Positions 26,458 to 33,970 of a DNA stretch of 64,000 nt are shown one piece after another. The notes under the pieces were generated by a model. It ran no database searches and was not told the origin of the DNA. It was given only the letters and a program-made list of their open reading frames with translations. Position 1 is the first letter of the stretch; each line of letters opens with the position of its first letter. The stretch is from Nitratiruptor sp. (lineage in GTDB: Bacteria > Campylobacterota > Campylobacteria > Campylobacterales > Nitratiruptoraceae): contig PUXW01000015.1 of the NCBI GenBank assembly GCA_009659925.1, positions 1 through 64,000 of the forward strand. The letters run 5' to 3'. Made by a program: the position numbers and the translations under genes.

Positions 26458-27274
26458 TCTCTCCCTTTAACGATGCTACCAGCCTCTCCACCTTCCTCCA
26501 GCCGTCTCCCGTATTGGCGAAGGCGAGGAGATAGGCCCGGTCCAGTTCCACACGCCCGAAGAAACGGCGAAAAAGGTTTTCCAGGAGTTCGTAGGGGTGT
26601 GTGTATATTATCGGTTTGACCCCCATTCTCGTTACCTTGCGGGCCAGGAGGATGGCGAGGGGAGTGGGGAGGAGGCGGAGGTAGAAGCCTCCGCTGAAGG
26701 GAATGAGGTATTTGGGCACTGGGATTTCGGTAATGGGTCCTGAAGGGGTGGTGATGGTGAAGGGGCGCTTCTTGTCGATGGGATGGCCATACATGTAGGT
26801 CTTGAAGGGGAAGTAGGAGGAAGAGTAGCGCACGCCCAGCTCCACCAGCGCCTCATAGTAGAGCTTTTGAAAGGGAAGAGACCAGCTCGGGCTTCTATAG
26901 CCGACCACCTCTTGGCCGGTGAGATCTTCGAGGATGGCTTTGGCTATGCGTGTCTCCTCGATCCACTGGGTGAAGGGGATGGTGGAGACCAGCTGGTGGG
27001 AGAGGCCGTGGAGGGCGATTTCGATCTTGGCTTGGGCGAGGCGTCGGATTAGGTGGGGATAGGCCTTGGCAAAACTGCCAAGGACGAAGGCGCAGGAGCG
27101 CACCCCCAGGACCTCGTTGAGGTCGATCCACCTCTCGATAATTTCTCCATAGTCGATGGAGAGCTTCCCCTTGGGCTTGACGCCAAAGTTGGCATCTTCG
27201 AGGCGCTCCACATCGATGGTGAGCCAGAAATTGGGGTGAGTCTCGTAACTTTCAGGAAGGTAGATGGAGCTCAT
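26450..27274 (-). CDS. Polysaccharide deacetylase (NodB-type), cytosolic
   Basis: A 274-aa carbohydrate esterase family 4-like protein that would remove N-acetyl groups from amino sugars. Motifs are NFWLTIDVE (metal/catalytic Asp near residue 21), HGLSHQ (metal His pair) and GYRSPSWSLP. The late YTHPYEL is a typical last motif. The layout matches the deacetylases of exopolysaccharide loci linked to XrtA. There is no signal peptide, so it should act in the cytoplasm, unlike PelA. The start is the ATG at 27274 with AAAGGGA at 4 nt; the 50 residues upstream in the track are low-complexity frame-shifted sequence. It overlaps the flippase gene by 23 nt. Confidence 0.9.
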   Translation of the reverse strand: MSSIYLPESYETHPNFWLTIDVERLEDANFGVKPKGKLSIDYGEIIERWIDLNEVLGVRSCAFVLGSFAKAYPHLIRRLAQAKIEIALHGLSHQLVSTIPFTQWIEETRIAKAILEDLTGQEVVGYRSPSWSLPFQKLYYEALVELGVRYSSSYFPFKTYMYGHPIDKKRPFTITTPSGPITEIPVPKYLIPFSGGFYLRLLPTPLAILLARKVTRMGVKPIIYTHPYELLENLFRRFFGRVELDRAYLLAFANTGDGWRKVERLVASLKGENG

Positions 27275-28142
27275 GGGATCCCTTTCGTACCAAAAGATAG
27301 AGGGTAAAGAGGATGGCTGGGATGAGGTAGAGGAGCTGGAGGATGAGGGAGGCGGCGAGGGCCTCTTCCTTGGAGACTCCATATTGTCCCAAGACGAAGA
27401 CGAAAGCGGCCTGGAAAGTTCCAATTCCTCCCGGTGTCACAGGAATGGCCGAAACAACGAAGGCTAAGGTTGAGGCCAGGAAGATCTGGAAGGGGGTCAG
27501 GTTGAAAGGGGTGGCATAGGTGAAAAAGAGCCAGTTGTTCCAGTAGTAAAGCCCCCACAAAGCCAAGGTGATGAGGAGTCCCCCAAGGAGGGTGGATCGC
27601 TCCTGGAGCTTGTGAAAGAGGCCATCGATGAAGGGGCGTAGCTTGGAAGGGGCGAGGCTATGGAGGATCCTTTGGATCTGGGGGAAGAGTAGGAGCAGGG
27701 GGGCTATGGCGGCGATGAGTGGGAGGAGGGGGGTGGTGAGGAGGCGGGTAAAAGAGAGGCTTGCCAGGGCGATCCAACCGAGGACCAGCAGATCGAGGAG
27801 GCGTTCGAGGAGGAAGATGGCGGTAAGTTCGGGGATGGGGTGCTCTTCCTGCTTGTGTATGTGGTAGATCTTGACCAGATCTCCCAACTTGGCTGGAGCG
27901 AAGATGTTGAGGACGAAGGCGAGCATTGTCGCCTCAAGACTTGCCTGGAAGCTGTGGCGGAAGTGGCTGAGATAGTACCAACGGTAAGCGATAGCCAGAT
28001 CGCTGATTCCGACGCTAGCTAAAGTCAAAAGGAGTCCGTGGGGATTCAAGGAGGCGAGGGCTTGGACTACCTTGGACCACTGGATTCCCCATGAGAGCCA
28101 AAGCAGCAGGGCAGCAATGGCGAGAAGGCGCCAGAGCCTCAT
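27252..28142 (-). CDS. LPG-synthase-type flippase domain membrane protein (UPF0104)
   Basis: A 296-aa polytopic protein of the lysylphosphatidylglycerol synthase TM/UPF0104 family, with about 8 membrane segments. Family hallmarks are NIFAPAKLGDLVKIYHI near residue 80, LLERLLDLLVLG near 115 and the late AIPVTPGGIGTFQAAFVFVL. Members flip lipid-linked molecules and are common beside DPM-synthase-like GT2 genes. It lacks the C-terminal aminoacyl transferase domain of MprF. It overlaps the FemAB gene as ATGA. Its likely cargo here would be a polyprenyl-linked sugar made by the GT2 upstream (inference). Confidence 0.88.
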   Translation of the reverse strand: MRLWRLLAIAALLLWLSWGIQWSKVVQALASLNPHGLLLTLASVGISDLAIAYRWYYLSHFRHSFQASLEATMLAFVLNIFAPAKLGDLVKIYHIHKQEEHPIPELTAIFLLERLLDLLVLGWIALASLSFTRLLTTPLLPLIAAIAPLLLLFPQIQRILHSLAPSKLRPFIDGLFHKLQERSTLLGGLLITLALWGLYYWNNWLFFTYATPFNLTPFQIFLASTLAFVVSAIPVTPGGIGTFQAAFVFVLGQYGVSKEEALAASLILQLLYLIPAILFTLYLLVRKGSHELHLPS

Positions 28143-29038
28143 AGTTCCACCAAATAGGGGGCGATTCTGGGACCCAACCAGTTGGTCAAGGGGGCCGGGA
28201 GGTGGCTCCAGATGGTGGAGGCCAATTGGTAGGCTTTGTAGATGTTGGTCGGTTTGTGGGTGTGCAGGTCGATCTTGACCGGATAGGCTCCGAAACGACT
28301 TTTGAAGAAGTAGGTCCCAACCCCGTAGGGGGAGCGGCCAAAGTCGATGATGGAGGCCCGCTGCTCCTGGACAAGGTGTTCGATGACGGTGTGGTAGAAG
28401 AAGTACCCTGTGGAATTGGTGCGCCGATCGTAGATAGTTCCTCCATACTGGAGGGTGACGATCTCCCGGTCATAGAAGACCCAAAGCCCCCCGACGAGCC
28501 GCTCCTGCTCCCACAAAAGGGCGATCTTGGTCTCGGGGATGTAGCTTTGAAAGGCTTCGAAGAAGGATTTGGGGAGTATGGGAGTCCCGTGATAGCGGTA
28601 GATGGTCTGGAGGATCCAGTAGAAGTGATCCCTCATCTTCGGGGTATATCCGATTTCGACCCGATAGCGTTGGCACTCCCGTTCTTTGCGAATGCTCCGT
28701 TTGGCAAGGCGCCGATAGCCTCCCATCACCTCCTCAATACTCTTGCCTCCAATTTCCAGGCGCATCGTGACTGGATCGTACTCTTGAAAGGAGTCTGTTT
28801 GGAAATTGAGGGTGCGGATGAGGTAGGGATTGTCCTTGGCCAACTCCAGGAGATCGTCGATCTGATCGCTGGTGCGATCGGTGTAGTTGAGGAGGGGGAG
28901 GTAGGTGAGGGTGGGCCGCCCGCCTAGGCTTGGCTGGATCATGAGGTCCATATACTCTTGGAAGCCGAAGGTCTCTTGTAAGAGGGCACGCCATTGAGAG
29001 ATGAGCTTGGGGGAGTAGGTGGCTTTGGCTATCGACAC
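28139..29038 (-). CDS. FemAB/GNAT-fold acyltransferase-like protein
   Basis: A 299-aa protein with the FemAB/GNAT layout seen in exopolysaccharide loci (the XrtA-associated FemAB type). Visible parts are KSIRKERECQRYRVEIGY, the core IALLWEQERLVGGLWVFYDREIVTLQYGGTI and FFYHTVIEHLVQEQRASIIDFGRSPYGVGTYFFKSRFGAYPVKID. These proteins probably transfer an acyl or aminoacyl group to a sugar. The start is a GTG at 29038 with GGAGG at 7 nt, overlapping the DUF2304 gene by 10 nt. The acceptor is unknown; together with the deacetylase next door, acylation of an exposed amino group is a simple hypothesis. Confidence 0.82.
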   Translation of the reverse strand: MSIAKATYSPKLISQWRALLQETFGFQEYMDLMIQPSLGGRPTLTYLPLLNYTDRTSDQIDDLLELAKDNPYLIRTLNFQTDSFQEYDPVTMRLEIGGKSIEEVMGGYRRLAKRSIRKERECQRYRVEIGYTPKMRDHFYWILQTIYRYHGTPILPKSFFEAFQSYIPETKIALLWEQERLVGGLWVFYDREIVTLQYGGTIYDRRTNSTGYFFYHTVIEHLVQEQRASIIDFGRSPYGVGTYFFKSRFGAYPVKIDLHTHKPTNIYKAYQLASTIWSHLPAPLTNWLGPRIAPYLVEL

Positions 29039-29355
29039 CGCTTGGCCTCCATGATGGCGATCTGGCGCACGATTTTGGTGATGGCCCGTTCGTTGGCCTT
29101 GACCTTGGTATAGAGAATGGCGACGATGAGGGTGAGGATGGCGATGGAGAGGTAGATGATCAGATCGACTCCCCGTCCTACCCCGACGAAGTGGGCGATG
29201 GCGTCGGCTTGATCGGGGAAGATGATGAGGTAGGCGATGCCTAGATAGAAGAGGGCGATGGTGAGATACTGGTAGGGACGGAAACGGCTGCTTAGAGCAA
29301 GGAGGATGAGGGTGATGGTGAGGATGAGGATGAGCACCAGTTTGACGAAGATCAT
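29029..29355 (-). CDS. DUF2304-like small membrane protein
   Basis: A 108-aa protein with three hydrophobic segments (FVKLVLILILTITLILLAL; YLTIALFYLGIAYLIIF; DLIIYLSIAILTLIVAILY) and a basic tail (KVKANERAITKIVRQIAIMEAKR). This is the DUF2304 pattern; these proteins usually follow a DPM-synthase-like GT2, as here. The ATG at 29355 overlaps the GT2 stop as ATGA; the 33 residues before it in the track are GT2 in another frame. A role as partner of the GT2 in lipid-linked sugar synthesis or transfer is inferred from context. Confidence 0.82.
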   Translation of the reverse strand: MIFVKLVLILILTITLILLALSSRFRPYQYLTIALFYLGIAYLIIFPDQADAIAHFVGVGRGVDLIIYLSIAILTLIVAILYTKVKANERAITKIVRQIAIMEAKRCR

Positions 29356-30032
29356 CGCACCACCTTTGCGAGGAAGAGTTCTACCAGAATGGCGAGGCTG
29401 TCGATGGTCGATTGGCCTTTGGCCAGGGAGTAGTCGCTGTAGCGGATGGTGCATGGGAGCTCTTTGTAGCGCATGTTGAGGCTGCGGATTAGATCGAGGA
29501 TTTCCGAAGCGTGGCTCATCCGGTTGTGGGTGATGGCAAAGTCGGGAAACTTGGCAATGTTGATGGCTCGAAAGCCGTTATGGGCATCGGTTAGGGAGAC
29601 CCCTGTTAAGAGCCGCTCGAAGAGGGCTGCCGCCTTGAGGAGGTAGCGCCGGGTGAGGGGTATATTCTCGGCCTTTCCCAAGAAGCGGGAGCAGAGGATG
29701 ATGTCGGCCTCCCCTTGGCGCAGGGCCTGGACGAAGGGTTCGATATCTTCGGGGTCGTGTTGGCCGTCACTATCGAAGGTGACGACATAGGAGCACCCCA
29801 GTTTTCGGGCATACTCGATCCCCGTTTGCAAGGCGGCTCCCTGGCCGAGGTTGACGGCGTGGCGGAGTAGATGGACTTCTGGAATGCAGGCCCGCTCGTA
29901 GCTTCGATCGGTGGACCCATCGTCGACGACGATGATGGTGTCATAGGGCCTCTTATTCCGAAGGTTGACTAGGGTCTCTCGAATCACCTGCTCCTCGTTG
30001 TAGAGAGGAATGACGATGGCTACTTCGCTCAT
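29352..30032 (-). CDS. GT2 glycosyltransferase, dolichyl-phosphate-mannose-synthase-like
   Basis: A 226-aa GT2 enzyme with VAIVIPLYNEEQVI, IIVVDDGSTDRSY, NLGQGAALQTGIEYA and TFDSDGQHDPEDI (metal-binding DSD) in the usual order. It has no membrane segment, so it likely works with the DUF2304 partner. DPM-synthase-like enzymes transfer a sugar from a nucleotide sugar to polyprenyl phosphate. Its start at 30032 lies 80 nt inside the 3' end of tcdA, an unusually long overlap in this window. The donor sugar cannot be read from sequence. Confidence 0.9.
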   Translation of the reverse strand: MSEVAIVIPLYNEEQVIRETLVNLRNKRPYDTIIVVDDGSTDRSYERACIPEVHLLRHAVNLGQGAALQTGIEYARKLGCSYVVTFDSDGQHDPEDIEPFVQALRQGEADIILCSRFLGKAENIPLTRRYLLKAAALFERLLTGVSLTDAHNGFRAINIAKFPDFAITHNRMSHASEILDLIRSLNMRYKELPCTIRYSDYSLAKGQSTIDSLAILVELFLAKVVR

Positions 30033-30663
30033 TGATAATCTTTTCTATCGCTTTAGCACATAGGGCAAGCCCAAAGGCCCCAGTCACCCCGACGAAGCTC
30101 CCCTTTCCCTCCCCTTTGGGAGGTTCGAGGCTAAAGACTACGGGGAAGTCCCCGACAAAGCCGGCCTGGCGCAGCCGGTTGCGGAACTTCTTGGCGAAGG
30201 GGTCTTGGCTGGTCTCCCAGATTGAGGCGTATCGAATCTGGGTTGGATCGACCCTCCGCGCGCTCCCCATGGAGCTAATGAGTTTCGGGGCGACCCGTTG
30301 GGCTAGGGCCACCTTGGCTGGAATATCGTCGATCGCATCGAGTACGAGATGGTAGCGATCGAAATCGGTGGTTTCGACCCAGCTATTATCGACGCGGGCC
30401 ACCACTTTTTTAATCCCCGGATAGCGTTGGGCTAGGACCTCTACTTTTAGCTCCCCGAGGGCTTCACTGCCAATTTGGCGATTCTGGTTGCTCGCCTCGT
30501 AGCGGTCCCCATCGACGATGGTGATCTGGCTTACACCAGTGCGATAGAGGCAATCGAGGGCGAAACTCCCGACCCCTCCAACCCCGACAATGAGGATGTG
30601 AGACTCCTGGATGGCCTGGAACGCTTGGGGGCCAAAGAGCTCTTTGCACCGCTCAAAACGCAT
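29953..30663 (-). CDS. tcdA: tRNA threonylcarbamoyladenosine dehydratase (ThiF/E1-like)
   Basis: TcdA cyclises t6A37 to ct6A in tRNA using ATP. The 236-aa protein has HILIVGVGGVGSFALDCLYRTG (nucleotide fold), IVDGDRYEASNQNRQ and the dehydratase-type SSMGSARRVDPTQIRYASI. The start is the ATG at 30663 (MRFERCKELFG); the 21 upstream residues in the track are surE in another frame. The last ~26 residues (ERSSHRHSSLQRGAGDSRDP) look like read-through into the GT2 gene, because TcdA homologues usually stop near KAIEKIIN. It overlaps surE by 11 nt. MoeB/ThiF sulfur-transfer proteins are the alternative, but no C-x-x-C zinc pairs are present. Confidence 0.87.
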   Translation of the reverse strand: MRFERCKELFGPQAFQAIQESHILIVGVGGVGSFALDCLYRTGVSQITIVDGDRYEASNQNRQIGSEALGELKVEVLAQRYPGIKKVVARVDNSWVETTDFDRYHLVLDAIDDIPAKVALAQRVAPKLISSMGSARRVDPTQIRYASIWETSQDPFAKKFRNRLRQAGFVGDFPVVFSLEPPKGEGKGSFVGVTGAFGLALCAKAIEKIINERSSHRHSSLQRGAGDSRDPSQPSE

Positions 30664-31444
30664 CTTTGAGCTCCTGGATGGCGGCGAGGTTGGTGGGATT
30701 GGCCTGGACCGGGGTAATGGAGACATAGCCCTGGGCGATGGCGTCGAAATCGCTCATCACCGTTCCCGACTCGGGGCGCCAGCGCAGGGGGTGCAGACCG
30801 ATCCACCAATACTCCTCCCCCCGGGGATTTCGGTGGACCTGGGCGTCGTTGCCGTAGTAGCGATAGCCGGCTTTGGTGATCTGGATCCCTTTACACTTGT
30901 CGGGGGGGAGGGGAGGGATGTTGACGTTGAGGTAGGTGCGATGGGGGAGGGAGAGTTCTCGATTCAAGAGCTTTTGAGCCAGGGAGCGGGCCGTCTTTTT
31001 AGCTAGGTCGTAGCCTACTTCCAGTTCCACCTTGGTGCAGTTGTGGTTGCATACTTGGGAGATGGCAAAGGCCGGGATTCCGTGGAGGGCCGCTTCTAAA
31101 GCGGCATTGGCCGTTCCAGAGTAGGTGATATCCTCCCCCATGTTGGCTCCTCGATTGATTCCGCTAACGACGAGATCTGGCTTGACACCTTCGGCATAGA
31201 GGGCGTGGAGGGCAAGATAGACACAATCGGTGGGGGTCCCATCTTCGAGCTTGTAAAAGTCGTCGTCGATCTCGACGAAGCGCAAGGGTCTGGTGAGGGT
31301 GAGGCTGTGGCCCGAGGCACTCTTTTCCAGGGCCGGGGCGACCACGAGGATCTCCCCCAGGCCCTCAAGGGCCTCCCTGAGGGCCTGGAGTCCAGAGGAC
31401 TGGAAGCCATCATCGTTGGTGAGGAGGATCTTCGGAGTGGACAA
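30653..31444 (-). CDS. surE: 5'/3'-nucleotidase SurE
   Basis: SurE is a metal-dependent survival-protein nucleotidase. The 263-aa protein starts with ILLTNDDGFQSSGLQALREAL (NDD metal site) and has VVAPALEKSASGHSLTLTRPL, the SGIN site in LVVSGINRGANMGEDITYSGT and ALEAALHGIPAFAIS. The start is a TTG at 31444 with AAGGAG 8 nt upstream; no better ATG exists. It overlaps tcdA by 11 nt and follows the AEC transporter gene by 24 nt, inside the lpxB-headed run. Confidence 0.95.
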   Translation of the reverse strand: MSTPKILLTNDDGFQSSGLQALREALEGLGEILVVAPALEKSASGHSLTLTRPLRFVEIDDDFYKLEDGTPTDCVYLALHALYAEGVKPDLVVSGINRGANMGEDITYSGTANAALEAALHGIPAFAISQVCNHNCTKVELEVGYDLAKKTARSLAQKLLNRELSLPHRTYLNVNIPPLPPDKCKGIQITKAGYRYYGNDAQVHRNPRGEEYWWIGLHPLRWRPESGTVMSDFDAIAQGYVSITPVQANPTNLAAIQELKDAF

Positions 31445-31468
31445 GGGATGCTCCTTTTTTGGGCGCCA

Positions 31469-32374
31469 TTATAGCATCTGGAGGAGGACCATGTACCATG
31501 GGAGCAGAAGGGGAAAGAGGAGGGAGGTTGTAAAGACGAGGGCCGTGACTGAGAGCTCCTTGCACTGGTAGAGGGCGGCAAGGTTGATATTGGCGACGGC
31601 TAGGGGCATGGCCAGCTCCATGAAGAGGATCTTTTTGGCTAGAGGATCGAGGGAGAGGGGAGCGAGGAGGGCTAGGGCGAGGAGGGGGATGAAGAGAAAT
31701 TTGACCATGAGAACCCAAAAGAGGAGCTTCCAGTCCAGGTGATCGATGGAGATTTTGGCCAGGTAGAGGCCGAAGATAATAAGCTGCAAGACGATGGCGC
31801 TGTAGGCTCCCATCTGGAGGAAACGATCCAGCTGGGGGGAGGGCTGGAAGCCGAGGAGGCTGAGGAGAATGGCCAAAAGGGCAAACCAGAGGATGGGGAG
31901 CTTGATGGTGTTGGCGATGGAGGTGGCCACATCGAAACGGCCCCGGGAGTAGAAGTAGGCGCCAAAGGTGTAGACCAGGAAGACGTTGGCCAGGTTGATG
32001 ATAGTGGTGTAGGGAAGGGAGGCCTCCCCAAAGAGGGTGAGCCCCAAGGGAACCCCGAGGTTGCCGGTGTTGCCGATGACGGCGGAGACGGTGAAGATGG
32101 AGCGATCCCTCGGATCGTGGAAGAGTCTTCGGGCTAGGAGGAAGTTGATGGCAATGGTCACAATGGAGATGGCCAGAAAGAGGAGGGGAGCAATGGCGAG
32201 ATCCAGGTCGATGGGGCGCTGGAGGAGGCCCCAGAAGGTAAGGAAGGGTTGGAAAATATAGACCGAGAGGAGGACGAGCCCTTGCTCGTCGATACGCTCC
32301 TGAAAGATCCGTTTGGCCAGGTAACCGATGAGGATGTAGCAGTAGACGAAGAAGACCGCTTCAAGGGTGGCCAC
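31469..32374 (-). CDS. AEC-family (auxin efflux carrier type) transporter
   Basis: A 301-aa membrane protein with about 10 hydrophobic segments in two repeats. The AEC half-repeat signature TVSAVIGNTGNLGVPLGLTLFG lies near residue 110, and AMPLAVANINLAALYQC near 260. Family members export small organic anions. I use the GTG at 32374 (VATLEAVFFVYCYI) with AAGGA 6 nt upstream, overlapping lpxB by 14 nt; the 29 residues before it in the track are lpxB sequence in another frame. Nothing nearby reveals the substrate. Confidence 0.87.
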   Translation of the reverse strand: MATLEAVFFVYCYILIGYLAKRIFQERIDEQGLVLLSVYIFQPFLTFWGLLQRPIDLDLAIAPLLFLAISIVTIAINFLLARRLFHDPRDRSIFTVSAVIGNTGNLGVPLGLTLFGEASLPYTTIINLANVFLVYTFGAYFYSRGRFDVATSIANTIKLPILWFALLAILLSLLGFQPSPQLDRFLQMGAYSAIVLQLIIFGLYLAKISIDHLDWKLLFWVLMVKFLFIPLLALALLAPLSLDPLAKKILFMELAMPLAVANINLAALYQCKELSVTALVFTTSLLFPLLLPWYMVLLQML

Positions 32375-33386
32375 GCACGATCCTTGCAACTTGGGCTGCG
32401 CTCCCGGATTTGAGGAGGCTCCGGAGGGCCTTGGCCCGTTGGAGGGCCTTTTCGGGGTCACGCCGGTGGTAGGCTTGAAGGAGGTTGGCTGGATTCACCT
32501 CGCCTTGGAGCAGTTCGGGGTGGACATCTCCAAGGAGGATGTTGGCCAAACCGACTTGCCGGATCTGGACTAGATGTTTGGCGATGAGGTAGTCCAGGCT
32601 CCGGGCAATGTAGACGAGGACTTGGGGGGTGCCAATCAGGGCCGCTTCCAAGGTTGCGGTTCCACTACACACGAAGGCGAAACTGGCCTTGCCCATCGCT
32701 TCGTAGGGGTCGCTGGTGACATGGAAGGCCGAAAGGTCGCCATAGAGGCGCTGGCGTATGGCGGGGGAGAAGTGGGGGGGGATGACGAGGAGGGCCTCTC
32801 GATCGAAGAGGGGACGGATGGCGCGAAAGACCGGCATGAGCCGCTGGATCTCCCCTGGACGGCTTCCTGGCATGAAGAGGATGGGGCCATCATCCCTGGG
32901 CTCCTCCTTGAATTGGGTGATGGTATCCAGCAGGGGGTGGCCTACATAGTGGATCGGATAGTCTGGTGGGTAGTAGGCGGCCTCGAAGGGGAGGATGGAG
33001 CAGGCTTGATCCACATACTGGACTATCTTCTTGATACGCCCCTTGCGCCACGCCCAGGCTTGGGGGAGGATGTAGTAGATAATCTCCTTGTGGGGGTGGC
33101 GCTTCTTGATGGCTTGGGCCAGGGGGAGGTTGAAGCCGCTCCCGTCGATGAGGAGGACCTTATCGGCCTCTTCAGCCAGTTGGACCATCTGGCGCTGGAG
33201 GGAGAGGAAGTAGGGGAGCTGACGGAGGGCGTCGACGAACCCCATGACGGAGCGCTCTCGCAAATCGGCGATGGGATTACCCAGGGAGGCTTCAAAGATA
33301 CCTATCGGAGTAGCCTTGAGGTGGGTGAGCAGGTGGCGAAGGTGGAGGTTGGCTGAAGGCTCGAGGGCCGAGACGAGGAGTTTCAT
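32361..33386 (-). CDS. lpxB: Lipid-A-disaccharide synthase
   Basis: LpxB condenses UDP-2,3-diacylglucosamine with lipid X to make the lipid A disaccharide. The 341-aa protein begins MKLLVSALEPSANLHLRHLL, the Campylobacterota form of the usual GEASGD start. Family motifs follow: LIDGSGFNLPLAQ, YYILPQAWAWRKGRIKKI, YVGHPLLD, FMPGSRPGEIQRLMPVF and CSGTATLEAALIGTP. It heads a minus-strand run of ten genes down to the adaptor lipoprotein. Its promoter is the palindromic -10 shared with greA, giving a leader of about 60 nt. Confidence 0.96.
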   Translation of the reverse strand: MKLLVSALEPSANLHLRHLLTHLKATPIGIFEASLGNPIADLRERSVMGFVDALRQLPYFLSLQRQMVQLAEEADKVLLIDGSGFNLPLAQAIKKRHPHKEIIYYILPQAWAWRKGRIKKIVQYVDQACSILPFEAAYYPPDYPIHYVGHPLLDTITQFKEEPRDDGPILFMPGSRPGEIQRLMPVFRAIRPLFDREALLVIPPHFSPAIRQRLYGDLSAFHVTSDPYEAMGKASFAFVCSGTATLEAALIGTPQVLVYIARSLDYLIAKHLVQIRQVGLANILLGDVHPELLQGEVNPANLLQAYHRRDPEKALQRAKALRSLLKSGSAAQVARIVRGHP

Positions 33387-33448
33387 AGGGGAAAATCCCG
33401 GAGCGTGTCGGAAGCCACAGCCACCCTTTATCTGCTGGATCTGAAAGT

Positions 33449-33462
33449 GGTATAATTATACC
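33449..33462. promoter_or_regulatory. Perfectly palindromic divergent -10 (GGTATAATTATACC), lpxB/greA
   Basis: The 14-bp sequence is its own reverse complement and contains TATAAT on both strands (33451-33456 plus; 33460-33455 minus). On the plus strand it lies 22 nt before the greA ATG, leaving a short leader with AAAGGAG. On the minus strand it lies about 68 nt before the lpxB ATG. The two -10 elements overlap by two bases, so the two directions must compete for polymerase. Confidence 0.75.
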
Positions 33463-33478
33463 AAAAAGGAGTGGGGGC

Positions 33479-33970
33479 ATGGAGCGCAAAGAGCCGATGA
33501 CCGCCTACGGTTATCAGAAGATCGAGCGGGAATTTGCCGCATTGCAGGAGGAGCGTCCCAAGGTTGTGGAGGAGATTGAACGGGCCAAGGAGCACGGGGA
33601 TCTACGGGAAAATGCCGAGTACCACGCCGCCAAGGAGCGTCTCGCCTTCATTGACGCCCGCTTGGCCGAGCTGGCCGATCTGCTCGCCAGAGCCCAGGTG
33701 ATCGATCCAAGCAAACTCCCCCACGATCGGGTGAGTTTCGGCTCAACGGTCTTGTTGTTGGATATCGAGGAGGATGAGGTCATCGAATATACCATCGTTG
33801 GCGCTACCGAGAGTGATCCCGAGCATGGCCTCATCTCCTACAATACCCCCCTGGCCAGGGCCCTGCTCGGCAAGGAGGAAGGGGACGAGATCCAAGTCAA
33901 ATTGCCCAAGGGGGAGATCGATTTCGAGATTCTCAAAGTCTACTACAAACCCATCGAGTTTCGCCAATGA
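33479..33970 (+). CDS. greA: Transcription elongation factor GreA
   Basis: GreA rescues backtracked RNA polymerase by stimulating transcript cleavage. The 163-aa length is standard. The N-terminal coiled coil carries the tip motif EHGDLRENAEYHAAKERLAFID (acidic Asp/Glu at the loop), and the C-terminal FKBP-like domain has LISYNTPLARALLGKEEGDEI. AAAGGAG precedes the ATG. The gene overlaps argC as ATGA. Confidence 0.97.
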   Translation: MERKEPMTAYGYQKIEREFAALQEERPKVVEEIERAKEHGDLRENAEYHAAKERLAFIDARLAELADLLARAQVIDPSKLPHDRVSFGSTVLLLDIEEDEVIEYTIVGATESDPEHGLISYNTPLARALLGKEEGDEIQVKLPKGEIDFEILKVYYKPIEFRQ

